64,000 nt of DNA from Oscarella lobularis. Taxonomy: Eukaryota > Porifera > Homoscleromorpha > Homosclerophorida > Oscarellidae. Under the pieces are notes generated by a model, which made no database searches, was not told where the DNA came from, and was given only the letters and a program-made list of their open reading frames with translations. The translations under genes were made by a program, and so were the position numbers. The stretch is from NCBI RefSeq assembly GCF_947507565.1, contig NC_089176.1, positions 3,844,001-3,908,000 of the forward strand. Direction: 5' to 3'. Positions 12,943 to 25,358 of this stretch are shown piece after piece. Every line of letters starts with the position of its first letter. The first letter of the stretch is position 1.

Positions 12943-14304
12943 CTAATCAAAATCCTCATCGTTGGCTACAGTATCGTAACTCCCCGAGTCCGAGTCGTTC
13001 ATTTCTCTTTCCTTCTGACCTATACCCACAGTGAGCGTCTTCTGTCCGCACGTTTCCATGACGCCAACAAATGGCGAATCGTATTCCGCGGCTCGCTTTC
13101 GTTTGCCCCCGCAAATCTGATTCATAACGTGCACAGTCGACCTTCTGCAGTTCCTACAACATCCGGATTTCCTCGCGGAACAGGGCCCACAGCTGCCCAA
13201 TAAACACCAACCCACAAAAACAATCCAAACCGCTTGGAAAGCGTATCCGAGCATAAGCGCCAAGATGGTGTCTAAAATCCAGAATTTAATGTAGGTCGTC
13301 TCCATGAGAATGAATCCATAGAGACCAGCCAATCCACCGCCAATGAGAACACAGGCAAAATATCCAAGACGACGATAATGACGTCGCGTGGTCGGCTTCC
13401 GAATGCAACTGCACACAAGCAAAAGCCGCGTAACGAGACTGACGAGAACGTAGCCTGCAGCGACGATAGAACGCCGCTCCAAGGCGGAGAACTCGTGAGA
13501 AAAGCAGGGAAGATACGGATAGACACAGACGAGCGTGTGACGTAGGTCACGATAGCTAATTTTAGAAACGATGTCGTCGGATTTTTTCTTCGCGCACGAG
13601 GAGCGTTGATCAGGGAGAAACGTACGAGCCCCCGTCTTGGCTAGAAAAGTACACAGAATAATAATAATGTTAATTATGTTAAAAATATTTTTCAAAAACC
13701 TTTGCATGCTGGCAGGCATACGACTCCTTTGACGCATACGTTCGGCTTTTCTGCTTCCTCCGCTTGAACGCTGCACTTTGTCCATTCGCCGCTATCCGAA
13801 TCGGAGGGTCGCGGATAAACGAACCACTGACGATGCGCGTCTCCAACGCGAAAGTCAGTCGAAGGGATGGGATCGCATGATCTGAGTTTATTCACCGCCT
13901 TTTCGGCGGCGGCGTCGGCGGCGGCGTCGACGCTCGGCTGTCGCTTCGTGTTGTCGGCGAGACACGCTTCGCGGAGGCAGTGACGTCGTCGCATGCACAG
14001 GTCGTGTTTTAGATAGAAGGTCGCTTGGAGAACGAGCGTGATGAGGATGCAGACGACGAGATGAATGAGGCGACGTTGGAGCGTGAATTTGAGATTCCAT
14101 CGGCGACGAAAGACGCGTAGTTTGTTGAAAAGAGCGACGAGTAGACCGGTGATGTCGTGCTCGAGGAGCAGATAGTAGAAGGCGCTATGAAGTTCCTTTT
14201 GACACTGGAGAGAAAAACGCGAACGAGTGTTAGGATTGTGACGTCATAATTTTGATTACTCTCGAATGTTTTTCGCCGTCCCAGTCATCGGTTTTGTCTT
14301 CCAT
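12943..14304 (-). CDS. Four-pass membrane protein of unknown function, paralogue 1
   Basis: Three exons: 14304-14260 (start), 14214-13700 and 13640-12943 (stop 12943-12945). The protein starts MEDKTDDWDGEKHSR, has a first membrane segment (LIHLVVCILITLVLQATFYL), a Cys-containing loop with WFVYPRP, WTKC and GVVCLPACKG, then three further hydrophobic segments, including VLVSLVTRLLLVCSC, FACVLIGGGLAGLYGFILM and a final ILALMLGYAFQAVWIVFVGW, and a polar C-terminal tail ending in an acidic run. I do not recognise the family. The neighbouring + strand gene at 14370 encodes the same architecture with matching motifs and the same exon plan, which supports the gene model. Location would be plasma or endomembrane, with the Cys-rich loop probably facing outside. 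Confidence 0.75.
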
Positions 14305-14369
14305 TTCGCACTTGAAACGGTTGATTGATTTGGAAAGTTTGTGACGTCATAAAGAGGATAATTAGTGGC

Positions 14370-15660
14370 ATGGGAACAGCTCAAGTAATAACAGAGCCTG
14401 GGTCAAGACAAAAACGTTATTTTTGAATCCTTTTTCAGAGGGAAATAAGCGGTCTATTGACCTTTGTCTTCGTGGACAACGACTTCGTTGGATTTCTCTT
14501 CGCTTTCGTGAAATTTCTCCGATCGCCGTGCACGCGAAAATGGCCGAAATTTCGCTTCAATTTCGAACGTCGACTCGTTCACTTGCTCCTCTGCGTCGTC
14601 GCCGCGTGCACGATCCAAGCGGTGTTGCACTTTCGCGAGAACACGTGTCGCAATCGAACTGGCTGCTATAATGGCTGCGTCGACGATTTGCGACCTCCGA
14701 AAGCCGCCGACGGCACCATGACGACGACAAAAAAACGTCTAATGCCGTGCCATCCGGATAAGAGACTTCAATTCGGTCCAGCCTACCTCGATCTCGAGTG
14801 GTTCGTCTATCCAAAACTACCACAAGTGACGTCATTTCAATGGACCAAATGCAAATCCTTATCAGAGAGAGTCTTTTTGAATAACCTCAATGATTGCCAA
14901 GGCGTATCAAACACCGTATGTGTACCATCATGCAGAGGTACACATAGATATGTGATCAATAGAATAAATATTCCTATTGATCTTTATAGATGTTACTGAA
15001 CCTTTGATTTTTTATCCCGATCCGCGACCGCTCTGCGACGGGGGCATGTACGCGCCCGGCGAGTCGGCGTCGCTTATCAAGACGGCGACGAATCGATCGT
15101 TTGCAAAGACGCTGCTCTGCATTCGACCTCAACGTCTCTGCGTCTCGTCTCGAACGTCGAGATCATTTCGTATTGGAATTACGTCGATTGGATATCAGGC
15201 TTCGTCTATTTTCTTTCGAATTTTTCTGCTCTGTTCGTGCGTGAAGAAATCGAAGAGGGAGTCGGCTAGACGTCTTGGGTACATTGTCATTTTTTCTGCG
15301 TCTGGTCTCGCCGTCTTTGTCATGGGTTTTATGCTCGTGGATATTGGATATTGGCTGGTTGAAGCGTGTCTATCTCTGCTAGCTGCCTATTTGTTGCAGC
15401 TCGCTATGAGCGGAGTGTTCAAATGGTATTTATTGGGAAGTATTCCGCGGAGCTCGTGCGACAAGAAGAGCCAGATTTTCGGTGTGAGGAGACTGGCTAT
15501 GAGTTGTGAAGGAAGCGTTTTTTACAGTGTCCTGCTGCTGCATTCGTCGGATGGACGGCTTCCGAGGAGTTTTCTTGATGATCCGGGCTTTCCGGTTGAT
15601 GACGATTTCGAGGATGACGACGACGACGAATGGGACGACGACGAAGACGAGATAGAGTAG
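14370..15660 (+). CDS. Four-pass membrane protein of unknown function, paralogue 2
   Basis: Proposed exons 14370-14384 (MGTAQ), 14439-14937 and 15000-15660. The tiny first exon is inferred from the paralogue's plan and a GT-AG intron that keeps frame. Alignment by eye with paralogue 1: DFVGFLFAFVKFLR with DITGLLVALFNKLR, then a membrane segment, then the shared loop motifs WFVYPKLP, WTKC and VCVPSCRG, then LLCSCVKKSKRESARRLGY with LLVCSCIRKPTTRRHYRRLGY, then two more membrane segments ending in YLLGS. The tail ends in a dense Asp/Glu run just before the stop. Start codons of the two genes are only 65 bases apart, so they probably share a promoter. Family and function unknown. Confidence 0.7.
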
Positions 15661-15874
15661 AACTTTTCAGAGGTCGTACGATCTCGCTAACGTAGAGTTT
15701 CAGTGTCGTATCTAACAATTAGCGTGCGCGTTCTCCAAAAAGCCGGAAATTGTCACCCACACGTGTCACTGCGCACTCACTTTTTATTTTTAGAAAAAGA
15801 AAATAGAAAAAGATAAAGCAACGTAGAGGAGTGTCAGAAAAGAAGACAAAGAAGAGTGACTACGGTTCATCGGC

Positions 15875-17275
<1,401 letters not shown>

Positions 17276-17294
17276 TCAACACGACGTGCGTTTA

Positions 17295-17333
17295 CCATAT
17301 ACGGTGAAAAGAAGAGAACATGACCTTTTATGG
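17295..17333. promoter_or_regulatory. CArG box pair upstream of actin
   Basis: CCTTTTATGG at 17324-17333 is a perfect match to the SRF-binding consensus CC(A/T)6GG. CCATATACGG at 17295-17304 matches with one mismatch. They lie about 185-225 bases upstream of the actin start codon at 17110. SRF control of actin genes through such boxes is well known in animals; here binding is inferred. Confidence 0.65.
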
Positions 17334-17896
17334 GAGGCGAAATGCGTTGGAGGTTCCGCGCGCCGGCATGGTCACGAACAACATATTACTGGGCGGAGGG
17401 GTTCACGCCCAAATCCAATGGAACCACACCCCATGATCTAAGCGTCGCCGACGCAGAGCATCGCCTTTGTTTTGGCACTCTACTGCTGCGTTTACTTTGC
17501 TGATTCGTCGTAGGATGTTTCGATGAAGTCGAAGTTGCGAGGACAAAATGAGAAGTCCCCAGTCAAACGTAGACAGCATACAGGCTAGTAGTAGTACAAG
17601 TAGTTCCCTTGATCATACTAGCACCAGTTTCATTCAAAGTCCCAGTAGAAGGTGATTCGTCAGTTGGAGAACAAAAAACCGCTGCTCCTTATATTCATGC
17701 TCAGTATTGCTGCTGAGAGATTGATTATAGTGTCAAAGCATCTATAGCTGGCATTATCAAGGCGTCAGTGAAGTGGAAACTAGAGCCATGTTCTTGTGAT
17801 GAATATACTTATCCCATAATAAATTCCTCCCATGCACCCGCCCAATTCTCTCTGAAAAAAAAATGTTTGAAGTATCAGGGTGTTTGTGAATACTGA
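17334..17896. other. Intergenic region between the two actin genes
   Basis: AT-rich in its right half, no open frame of note. A CCAAT motif lies near 17419, at the actin promoter side. The right end is the 3' flank of the divergent actin gene. Nothing else was seen. Confidence 0.6.
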
Positions 17897-18950
17897 CTAG
17901 GCGCATTTTGTGTGCACAATAGATGGCCCCGTTTCATCGTACTCCGCCTTTTTAATCCACTTATCCTCTAGCAAAGAAGCTACAATAGATCCTCCAATCC
18001 ACGCCGCACGCCGTCGCCAAGGCATTGCAAAGATTTTCGTAACTGTTGCTGGTGAGGCAAGAGCGGAAATTTCCTTTCGCAGTCTCTCGTCAAACCCGGG
18101 AAATTGAGTCGAACCGCCTGCAGGAACGAGAGTAGAGAAAAGCTGCTCGTGAATTCCGCTTTCACATTTCTTAATAGAATCAAAAGCGAGACGTTGAATG
18201 CCCACAGATGATTCCATTCCAAGAAGACTTGGCTGGAAAAGTGCTTCAGGACAGGAGAACAATTCCTCTCCAATTTCCACCGATTTTCCATCAGGAAGAC
18301 TATATTTTATTTTCGTCTCCTTTCCCTTTTCCTTTTCCGTGTTAAAATCCATAGCAACGTATGACTTTTGTTCTTTGACATCACAGGCTATGTCTTTGGC
18401 CTGTTCAATGCCATTTTCAGCGAGAATTTTGGCCATGTATTCGGTGATATCACGACCCGCTAATTCGAGTCGACCAATAGCGTTGGGAATAGCAAATCCC
18501 TCGTGTATGGAAACAGTGTGAGTCACACCGTCTCCAGATTCTATTACAAGGCCCGTCGTTCTGCCACATGCATAGAGAGCCAATACGGTTCGAGTGGCAA
18601 CGTGCATCGCCGGACTTTTACAACTCTCAAACATAATCTAATAGATTATATAATATTTTCGAATTTTCATATATAAAAATTCACACCTCTGTCATTTTTT
18701 CTCTGTGTGCTTTGGGACTGGATGGACCGTCGGTTAGAAGGACGGGCTGATCTTCTGGGCTCGTATTTAGTTCGCTGAAGACGCGTTGCCACAGCGTTTC
18801 CATGGCGTCCCAATTTGTGACGATGCCGCGTTCGATTGGTGACGTAGAGCCGTTAGCCGCCGTTGAAAACTCGTTGCACGGCTCTGAGTCACCAGCACGA
18901 CCAGATCTACACCAGCTCGAGCCTGCATCTACGACAACGGGTGCGTTCAT
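17897..18950 (-). CDS. Highly divergent actin paralogue lacking subdomain 2
   Basis: Two exons, 18950-18687 and 18637-17897, give about 334 residues (25 more if the in-frame ATG at 19025 is used). I chose 18950 because [10 protein letters not shown] aligns with the actin N-terminus. The intron lies at the same MT(E)/IMFE position as in the neighbouring actin, so it arose by DNA duplication. About 40 residues, including the whole D-loop, are missing between [12 protein letters not shown] and [12 protein letters not shown]. The P1 loop is changed ([16 protein letters not shown]), the catalytic Gln of the AIQAVLSLY motif is Arg (ATRTVLALY), and the first Asp of DSGDG is Glu. [14 protein letters not shown], the hinge and the C-terminus [11 protein letters not shown]-like end ([11 protein letters not shown]) are kept. 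It may not hydrolyse ATP or polymerise normally. It is not disrupted by stops. Confidence 0.85.
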
Positions 18951-19125
18951 GATCGGCACAGGGGAACGATAACGCACGCTAATCAGAACTTTTTCTTCGC
19001 GGTTTTTTGAGGGTGTTCGTGACAAAGGATATCTCGCTCACTTCTATAGCGTCTTTTTATTCAAAATTCAACACAGAACTATTTCCGGGTTTGTCGATAT
19101 CAATGAAGGCGTTGATAAGTAAACG

Positions 19126-20169
19126 ATGCCTGTTTTCTCCATCCGCCGTCGTTCTTTCCTCGGTCTGGCTGCTTCAGTAATAACTATCGTCATCATTACA
19201 TACCTCAGCGCCATGCCGAGGCTTCCAAATCGCCCCATGGAGCCTCACAGAGGCAGAACCGCGCCAAAACCGACCCAACACACCGAAGAGACGAAGAAAT
19301 GCCAAGCGGGCTACTATCCGAGCAAAAACGACTGCGAACCGTGCCCAAAAGACCACTTCTCCCTCCCCGGTTGGATATCGTGCACGCCCTATCTAAAATG
19401 CGACGAAATTCGCTCGAACATTCGCCGCGTACGCCACCTGGCGAGCGGCGGCGTCAAACACGTCTATCTCGCCGAGTGGAACAGCTACAGCGTCGCGCTG
19501 AACGAAGCGCACGCGTCGAAATCGGATTTCGCGCACGACGTCGCCATGTTGCAAATGCTAACGCCACACCCACGCGTCAATCAGCCGCTCGGCGCGTGCG
19601 GCGATCTACTCGTCACGCAGTATCATCCGCTCAGCTCGGCGGAGAAAATCAATGAGGTATTAGGAAGAGATAAATATCGGAAGTTGGATACGGTGAAAAC
19701 GCGTTTTCGACTTGCTTTGGATTATGTTGGGGTTCTGGATTATTTGCATGGGCATTCGTCTCTTGTTATGTGTGATACGAATGATTTGGGAAAGACTTTG
19801 TCGCAGTATTTGATTACGGAGGATTTGAGATTGATTGTTAATGATTTGGATGCTCTGCCGAGTGCTAAGGATAAGGGAATCAAGTGTGGACATAGGCAAA
19901 TATTTGGAGATTTTGTGGCGCCGGAGGAGTTGTGGCCCTATTCCAATAAGCCGTTTGAGGATGAGGAAATGCCTGGATACAATGAGAAGACAGATATATG
20001 GAAGATACCACGTGTTGTTGAATTTCTATTGGGTGGTTCAGAGGAGAGTTTGAAAGTGTTAGAAAATCTAAAGGGGATTCATTCTAAGTGTAAGGAAAAG
20101 GATCCCAAGGAAAGACCAACAGCGAAAGAAGTATTGGAAAGTTATAAGTCCACATGGATTAATTTCTGA
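19126..20169 (+). CDS. POMK: Protein O-mannose kinase
   Basis: Single exon, 347 residues. A type II anchor near residues 12-32 is followed by a Cys-rich stalk (CQAGYYPSKNDCEPCPKDHF) and a kinase domain. The catalytic loop has the POMK form MCDTNDLGKTLSQYL in place of HRDLKxxN, and the DFG motif is replaced by VNDLDALP, both diagnostic. KCGHRQIFGDFVAPEELWPY and YNEKTDIWKIPRVVEFLLG match the vertebrate protein closely. POMK phosphorylates C6 of the mannose in the core M3 glycan of alpha-dystroglycan in the ER lumen. The 5' half is GC-rich while the 3' half (after about 19650) is AT-rich. The start is about 175 bases from the divergent actin start on the other strand. Confidence 0.97.
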   Translation: MPVFSIRRRSFLGLAASVITIVIITYLSAMPRLPNRPMEPHRGRTAPKPTQHTEETKKCQAGYYPSKNDCEPCPKDHFSLPGWISCTPYLKCDEIRSNIRRVRHLASGGVKHVYLAEWNSYSVALNEAHASKSDFAHDVAMLQMLTPHPRVNQPLGACGDLLVTQYHPLSSAEKINEVLGRDKYRKLDTVKTRFRLALDYVGVLDYLHGHSSLVMCDTNDLGKTLSQYLITEDLRLIVNDLDALPSAKDKGIKCGHRQIFGDFVAPEELWPYSNKPFEDEEMPGYNEKTDIWKIPRVVEFLLGGSEESLKVLENLKGIHSKCKEKDPKERPTAKEVLESYKSTWINF

Positions 20170-20274
20170 GATTATTCAATTAGAAAGAGGTCATTTTTAA
20201 TTAGCGTTCTTTGCTACAGGCTTTGAATTAAATATTGCTGCAGCTATTAGTTATTAATTAGTTCAAGTTCTTGG

Positions 20275-20960
20275 CTATTCTATCCAACGATGATTACAGT
20301 CGGGAGAAGTGCAAACGTAATAAAGCCTCATCCCACCCTTAAAGAAATAAATAATTGAAATCTTATTGATTTAAGTATTGAGGACTCTACCTCTGCTCTT
20401 TTAGTCTGAGACTGGAAAAAAACTGATTCCGTGTGTCCACAGCTAAAGGAAGAGTGATACTAAAAGTGAGTTGCGTGCAGATGTATCACCTTGGACAGGG
20501 ACGATCTTTTGTGCGTGGCAAGGTTGGATCCGCTGTGACGTCAGCAATAATTTGAGTCAATTCGCTTTGGGAGAAGAAGAAATTCGAGTTTGAGAGGGTT
20601 ACGAAGGGGATTGATTTCTTCTGTACTCGATTTCGTGAGTGATTTTGTTTACGTAGATGCACGGGTTGTCGGCTTCTTCGCGAAAATCGCAATTGCGACA
20701 CTGAAATGTAAGGAAAATTGCGAAATTTCGATGTTGTCGTGCAAACGAACGATTACCGCATAAACCAGAATGCGATTCTGCTTGTCCTCCTTTGGATACA
20801 ACATGTTGTTGCTGCAGAAAGGAGTCGTTATCCGAAAGGGAGCCCCACCCCCTCTTTGCACTCACCATTCCTGACAAAATTTTATTCCAACAAAGCCCGG
20901 ACCTTTACCAGTGGACTCTCGCGGCGCCGCTTCGTTTTGAGAAGTATCAAGAAAGTCCAT
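20275..20960 (-). CDS. POLR2I: RNA polymerase II subunit RPB9
   Basis: Six exons join in frame: 20960-20866, 20811-20757, 20700-20627, 20564-20490, 20442-20391 and 20337-20275, giving 137 residues. The N-terminal zinc ribbon reads [20 protein letters not shown] with CRNCDFREEADNPCIYVNKI. The linker is HEIDELTQIIADVTADPTLP. The C-terminal ribbon has CGHTESVFFQSQTKRAE and YYVCTSPDCNHRWIE at the very end. All eight zinc-binding Cys positions can be assigned. RPB9 acts in start-site selection and transcript fidelity of Pol II in the nucleus. Six exons for such a short protein shows the intron density of this genome. Confidence 0.97.
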
Positions 20961-21042
20961 CGAACGCTCGTATCCGGGCTTCGACTACGACTTCCTTTCT
21001 CACGTGAGATTAGATAGCGTCCCCTCTTTCTTTTGTCTCCCA
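20961..21042. promoter_or_regulatory. Shared 82-base region between two divergent start codons
   Basis: Only 82 bases separate the start codons of POLR2I (-) and the ankyrin-repeat gene (+), so both 5' untranslated regions and core promoters must overlap here or lie within the other gene. No TATA box is visible. Confidence 0.5.
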
Positions 21043-24000
21043 ATGGCCGGTCAGGCAGCGCAATCGCCCGACCAGGCTCTATACAGCATTTGGGGTCCGG
21101 AACTACGTTGCTGGCAACGCGACGAGCCAAACGCGCCGCCACCAACGTGGTCCCGCCTCTGGTCGAACGAACAACGTCTCCGCGCCCTCTTCAAAGATAT
21201 ACCCGCAACGGAACGTCGCAGCGTAGCGCAACGATGCTGCCAAATGGCTCTCGCCTGCGGCCCATCGCGCGTTCTCGCCTTTCTCCTCGACGATGGGCTC
21301 GTAAAGCCCAACGCAACATTTCGACCCGATAACGTCACGCTGCTTCATCTCGCCTGTCTCTTTCGCAACGCGGACGCGGTGAAATTGCTCGCGAATCGCT
21401 ACAAAGTGCCGTGGAGACGAGATTCGCGAGGTGAGCGAAGATTTGGGTTCCCCAAATCACGATTTTATTAATTTTGCATAAAGGTCGATATCCTAAGGAT
21501 ATGTGTTGGTGCGAAACGACGTGGCGCGCTCTGCCCTTTCGTCGTCGTTTCTTTTCGTCGTTTCCTTCCGTGTCGAGCGAACGTGACGAAAATTTCGTCA
21601 AGGAACGAATTTTCGATTTGGTTTTCGACTCGAAAGCGAGTTGGCACGAAGTACAATTGCTCTTACAGGTGAAGAGCATTCACACATTGTATATCAATTA
21701 TTTATTATTATTATTGTCATTGTTTTCTAAAGGAGAATTCTTTTGATGTTAATAGTGAGAGACATAGTGGCAATTTTCTAGTCCACGTTCTCGTCGAACA
21801 AGGTATCGACTCAATTTTTTCTTCTTCTTCTTCTTCCGGTTTCAATTTCCGTTTTCAGGTGGAATGAAGTCAGTTCCGCGGCTCTTGTCCCTTCGCCAAA
21901 TCCAAAAAGCTAAAGTGAATGTATTCAATTTGGACGGAATGACGCCTTTGGCTATAGCGGCGGACAAAGGCGACGTTCTCATGGTCGAAACGCTTGTTGC
22001 TCTCGCGGGCGCCGATCCCAATTTAGCGAATTCTCAAACGGGGTTGACTCCGTTGCATTACGCGGCGCGAAAAAACGATTTGCTTATGATAAAGTGAGAT
22101 AGATACATCTGCTTACGTCATCCACGGGGTTATTGAGTTGAATAGGTGTTTGTTGAAGTGGGGAAGTATGTGTAGTATCGAGGACAATAAGTCATTGTAT
22201 CCGGAGAGAGTGACAACGGACAAAAAATGTCAGAAATACTTGAAGGAGGAGCGTATTGAGAGGAGTGCACTTATCAAGCGAAAGTGCGCAAAGGTACGCT
22301 AATATAGAGTATTATTTGCTATTGAATTATTGATTTTATTTTAAGGGTTTATTGAAGAAATCCGATCTACACGAATCTGATTTGTCGACGGTTGATGACA
22401 ATGGAGATACGCCTTTGATGGCCGCCTGCAAAGCGAACAAGTGCTTAACCTCCTAGGCTGAGTTCTCCTATTAATTTATTGATTTTTAGAGTTGATATGA
22501 TTGAATTGTTTGCGAGTTTCTCGTCCCTATCGCTCAACGGTCAAAATATCAAAGTGGGGCTTTTGAATTAAAGCATTTTTCTTAATTATTTCGTTTTGTA
22601 GACTGGGAAGACTCCTTTGGCCATTTGCGCCGAACTCGGTCATTTGTCATGTCTCAAAAAATTAATCAAGTCAATACCATTATCTCATTTTTCTGCTCCT
22701 TTTTGATGTGAATTGTTTTTAGGTTCCTTCGTGCGAGCGGGGCTCTCGGTCTCTACAACGGATTTCAAATCAAAGATTTCAACATTCCGCGATACTTGCC
22801 ACTTCATCACGCGTGCAAGAACGGTCACTTAGACTGCGTCGAAGAGATCCTACGTCACAGTGAAGGCCTAGTCGTTCGTCGTGATATTTTGGGGTAGAAT
22901 TTTCTCGTAGACTTGGGCGTTCTTTAGGGTTTGGATGAGGCGAGACGTATGGAACTGAACGACGAGATTGGTCAGCAAATTAGAGAAGCCACTGAAAGGT
23001 AACATCATATATTATGAGGGTATGAATTTCTTAAGTTTTTTTCTCTAGGCGACAGAGACTAGTTGTCAATCCCATTCTATTCAACGCGTGCAAAACGGGT
23101 GACGTCGAAAAGCTCGAGGCGTTTGCCTTTGAAGACGGCGACGACTTCAACGACATGGTAAAAAAATCAATAATATATAGAGTTCATTATAGTGGCTGTC
23201 TTTTAGAACGACGAAGGAGAGACGCCAATATACGTAGCAGCAAGAAACGGCTGTCTCAGCATAGTCAAATATCTAAAAGAGGTACAGGGGTGAAATACGT
23301 AATATAGGGACCCTTGGTTATTTTTATTTTTTATAGAGGGGTGCTTCGCTATTGTTCTGTCACAAGAACTCCGTCCGAATGCCCCTGCACATAGCGTCGC
23401 GCGAAGGCCGTCGCGACGTCGTCGAATATCTCGTTCAGTTCTGCCGAACGTCGAATGATCCGGACTTGGAGGAGTGCCCCGCTGACAGAGCCGCTCATTT
23501 TAAGTACATCGACTCTTTGATGATTGACGCGCGCGACGCTGACGGGGCTACGTCGCTCGAATTGGCCGTCAATGAAGGCGAGAAGGAACTGGGTGTCTTA
23601 GGGAGTAGAGAGAAGTCTTTAACGTCTTTAGGTAATAAGGATGTTGTTGAGATTTTGCTGAAGGCCGGTGCCAGTGCGACGAAGCCCGGTCAAGACGGAA
23701 AATTAGTGTCATCAGTTCGACCTGAGATTAATCACACGTTGAACACGTGGCGAAGCAAGCGACTGAAGAAGTACGTATATAAATAGCGAGAATTTAAAGC
23801 CTTTGTGACTTCTGTATAGAATATTTCAAATTATTAAAGATCCGAGGTCGACTGCTAGAGATTTGAAACGAATTTGGAGGGTACGTCTTTAGGGAAATTA
23901 AATCTTATTTATTTTATTATTACTTTAGCCGCCGTACGATCACAATCTCCGCGATTCTCACGGCGAATCGCCTCTAATGATAGCGTGCACGTTCGGTCGT

Positions 24001-25253
24001 CTCGATCTCCTTGATCTGCTCCTCCAATCGGTCAATCACTATCGACTCCACGATGACGAAAGAGGGGAAATTATCGAAGAAATGCGAAGAAAAGCGCAGG
24101 AGTACGTGGACCGATCCTTCCGGCCTCCAGCAGCTTCAACGCCACAAAAGGAACGTATTCGCTCCATGTCCTGTCCGCCGGATCGTACCAATGGAATTGA
24201 AAGTCGTCAAGCGGCGGATACGAGTTTTTACGGCGGCATGGCGAGTCTGAGCTTTGACGGCGATTATTTGTTCGTTGCGAGTCCCGTCGACGGTCGGACG
24301 GCGCTCCATCGAGCCGTCGAGAACGGAAAACCATATATCGTTGGGAAAATTCTCCGCGTCAATGCGTCGTGCGTCAATGTGCCGGACGCCGATGGAATGA
24401 CGGCGTTGCATTTGGCTTGCCAGAAAAATAATACGTCTGTTGTGAGGAAATTCCTGGTTTGTTTATCTCAAAAGGTTAGGTTGCTCTTTGATTAATTTTT
24501 CTATAGGATCTTTATCCTTTGACTGATTTGTTTGCGAGAGACAAGAAGGGGCTGTATCCTGAAAATCACTCCAGTACTCCAACTATCAGAAAAATAGTAA
24601 CTTCTTTTAATTGATTGAATTGACGTAGACAGGGGCGTTTTTAGATTCGAAATGCTAGAAAGCAGTTTTATCCTGACAACTTGTTGTCGGAGACTTCCAT
24701 GACGGAAATATCGATGAGCGAGGAATCGCCTGGCGGAAGCGAATCCGATGACGAATTCAATACTGCAGGTACGGTACACAATTAGAACCTAGTGTAGTTT
24801 GTAAATGTTTTTGCTTTAGTTGACGGTACATTGACATCCGTCGCTTCGACGTCGCCGCAGCCGCGATCTCAGTCACGACGGTGGTCTCAGTCGAGAATGC
24901 CGGTAATAGGTACTCATACTCCTCTGCGCTCTTCTTCCACCACTGCTGCTTTTCGTCGGAGTTATTCAAATTCGGGCAGTGGAGATGCCTCTTATTCCTC
25001 GCTTTTTCACGCCATGCCCAGCGTGCCCACGGGAAACTCGTCGGTGACGTCGGTGGGTGTTGCCAGCGGAGAATTACCCAATTTTGACGAAATGAATACT
25101 CGTGCGGTTCTGAGTTCAAATGGCGCTGTTTCGTTGTCATCTAGTACTCGAAGTAACTTGAATGCTTCTGTTCGGTCTACAGATACTATCGATTACGAAG
25201 AAACTGATCAGAAATTCAAGGCTAGAAAAGCTCTTTTTCAGGCAAATAATTAA
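21043..25253 (+). CDS. Large ankyrin-repeat protein
   Basis: About 16 short exons; those read with confidence include 21043-21430, 21484-21668, 21859-22094, 22346-22439, 23337 to about 23770, about 23932-24452 and 24820-25253. Start MAGQAAQSPDQALYS at 21043 is preferred to the in-frame 21004 ATG because it has better context. Ankyrin repeats are clear: NVTLLHLACLFRNADAVKLL, GMTPLAIAADKGDVLMVETL, GLTPLHYAARKNDLLMIK, GKTPLAICAELGHLSCLKKL, YLPLHHACKNGHLDCVEEIL, GETPIYVAARNGCLSIVKYL, RMPLHIASREGRRDVVEYL and GRTALHRAVENGKPYIVGKI. A Ser-rich disordered tail (SVASTSPQPRSQSRRWSQS) ends it. No other domain, kinase or membrane segment was seen, so function is unknown beyond protein binding. Fragments of 21859 to about 22950 recur inside the RTK array at 33163 and 45094. 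Confidence 0.85.
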
Positions 25254-25358
25254 TCAGTGTATTGTAGTGCCTTTTACACGAACACTTTTCTACTTTTGTA
25301 TATTTGCTAGAGAAATAATCACGTGCTGCTAATCGTATCCGGGCTCGCCGAGAAAAAA

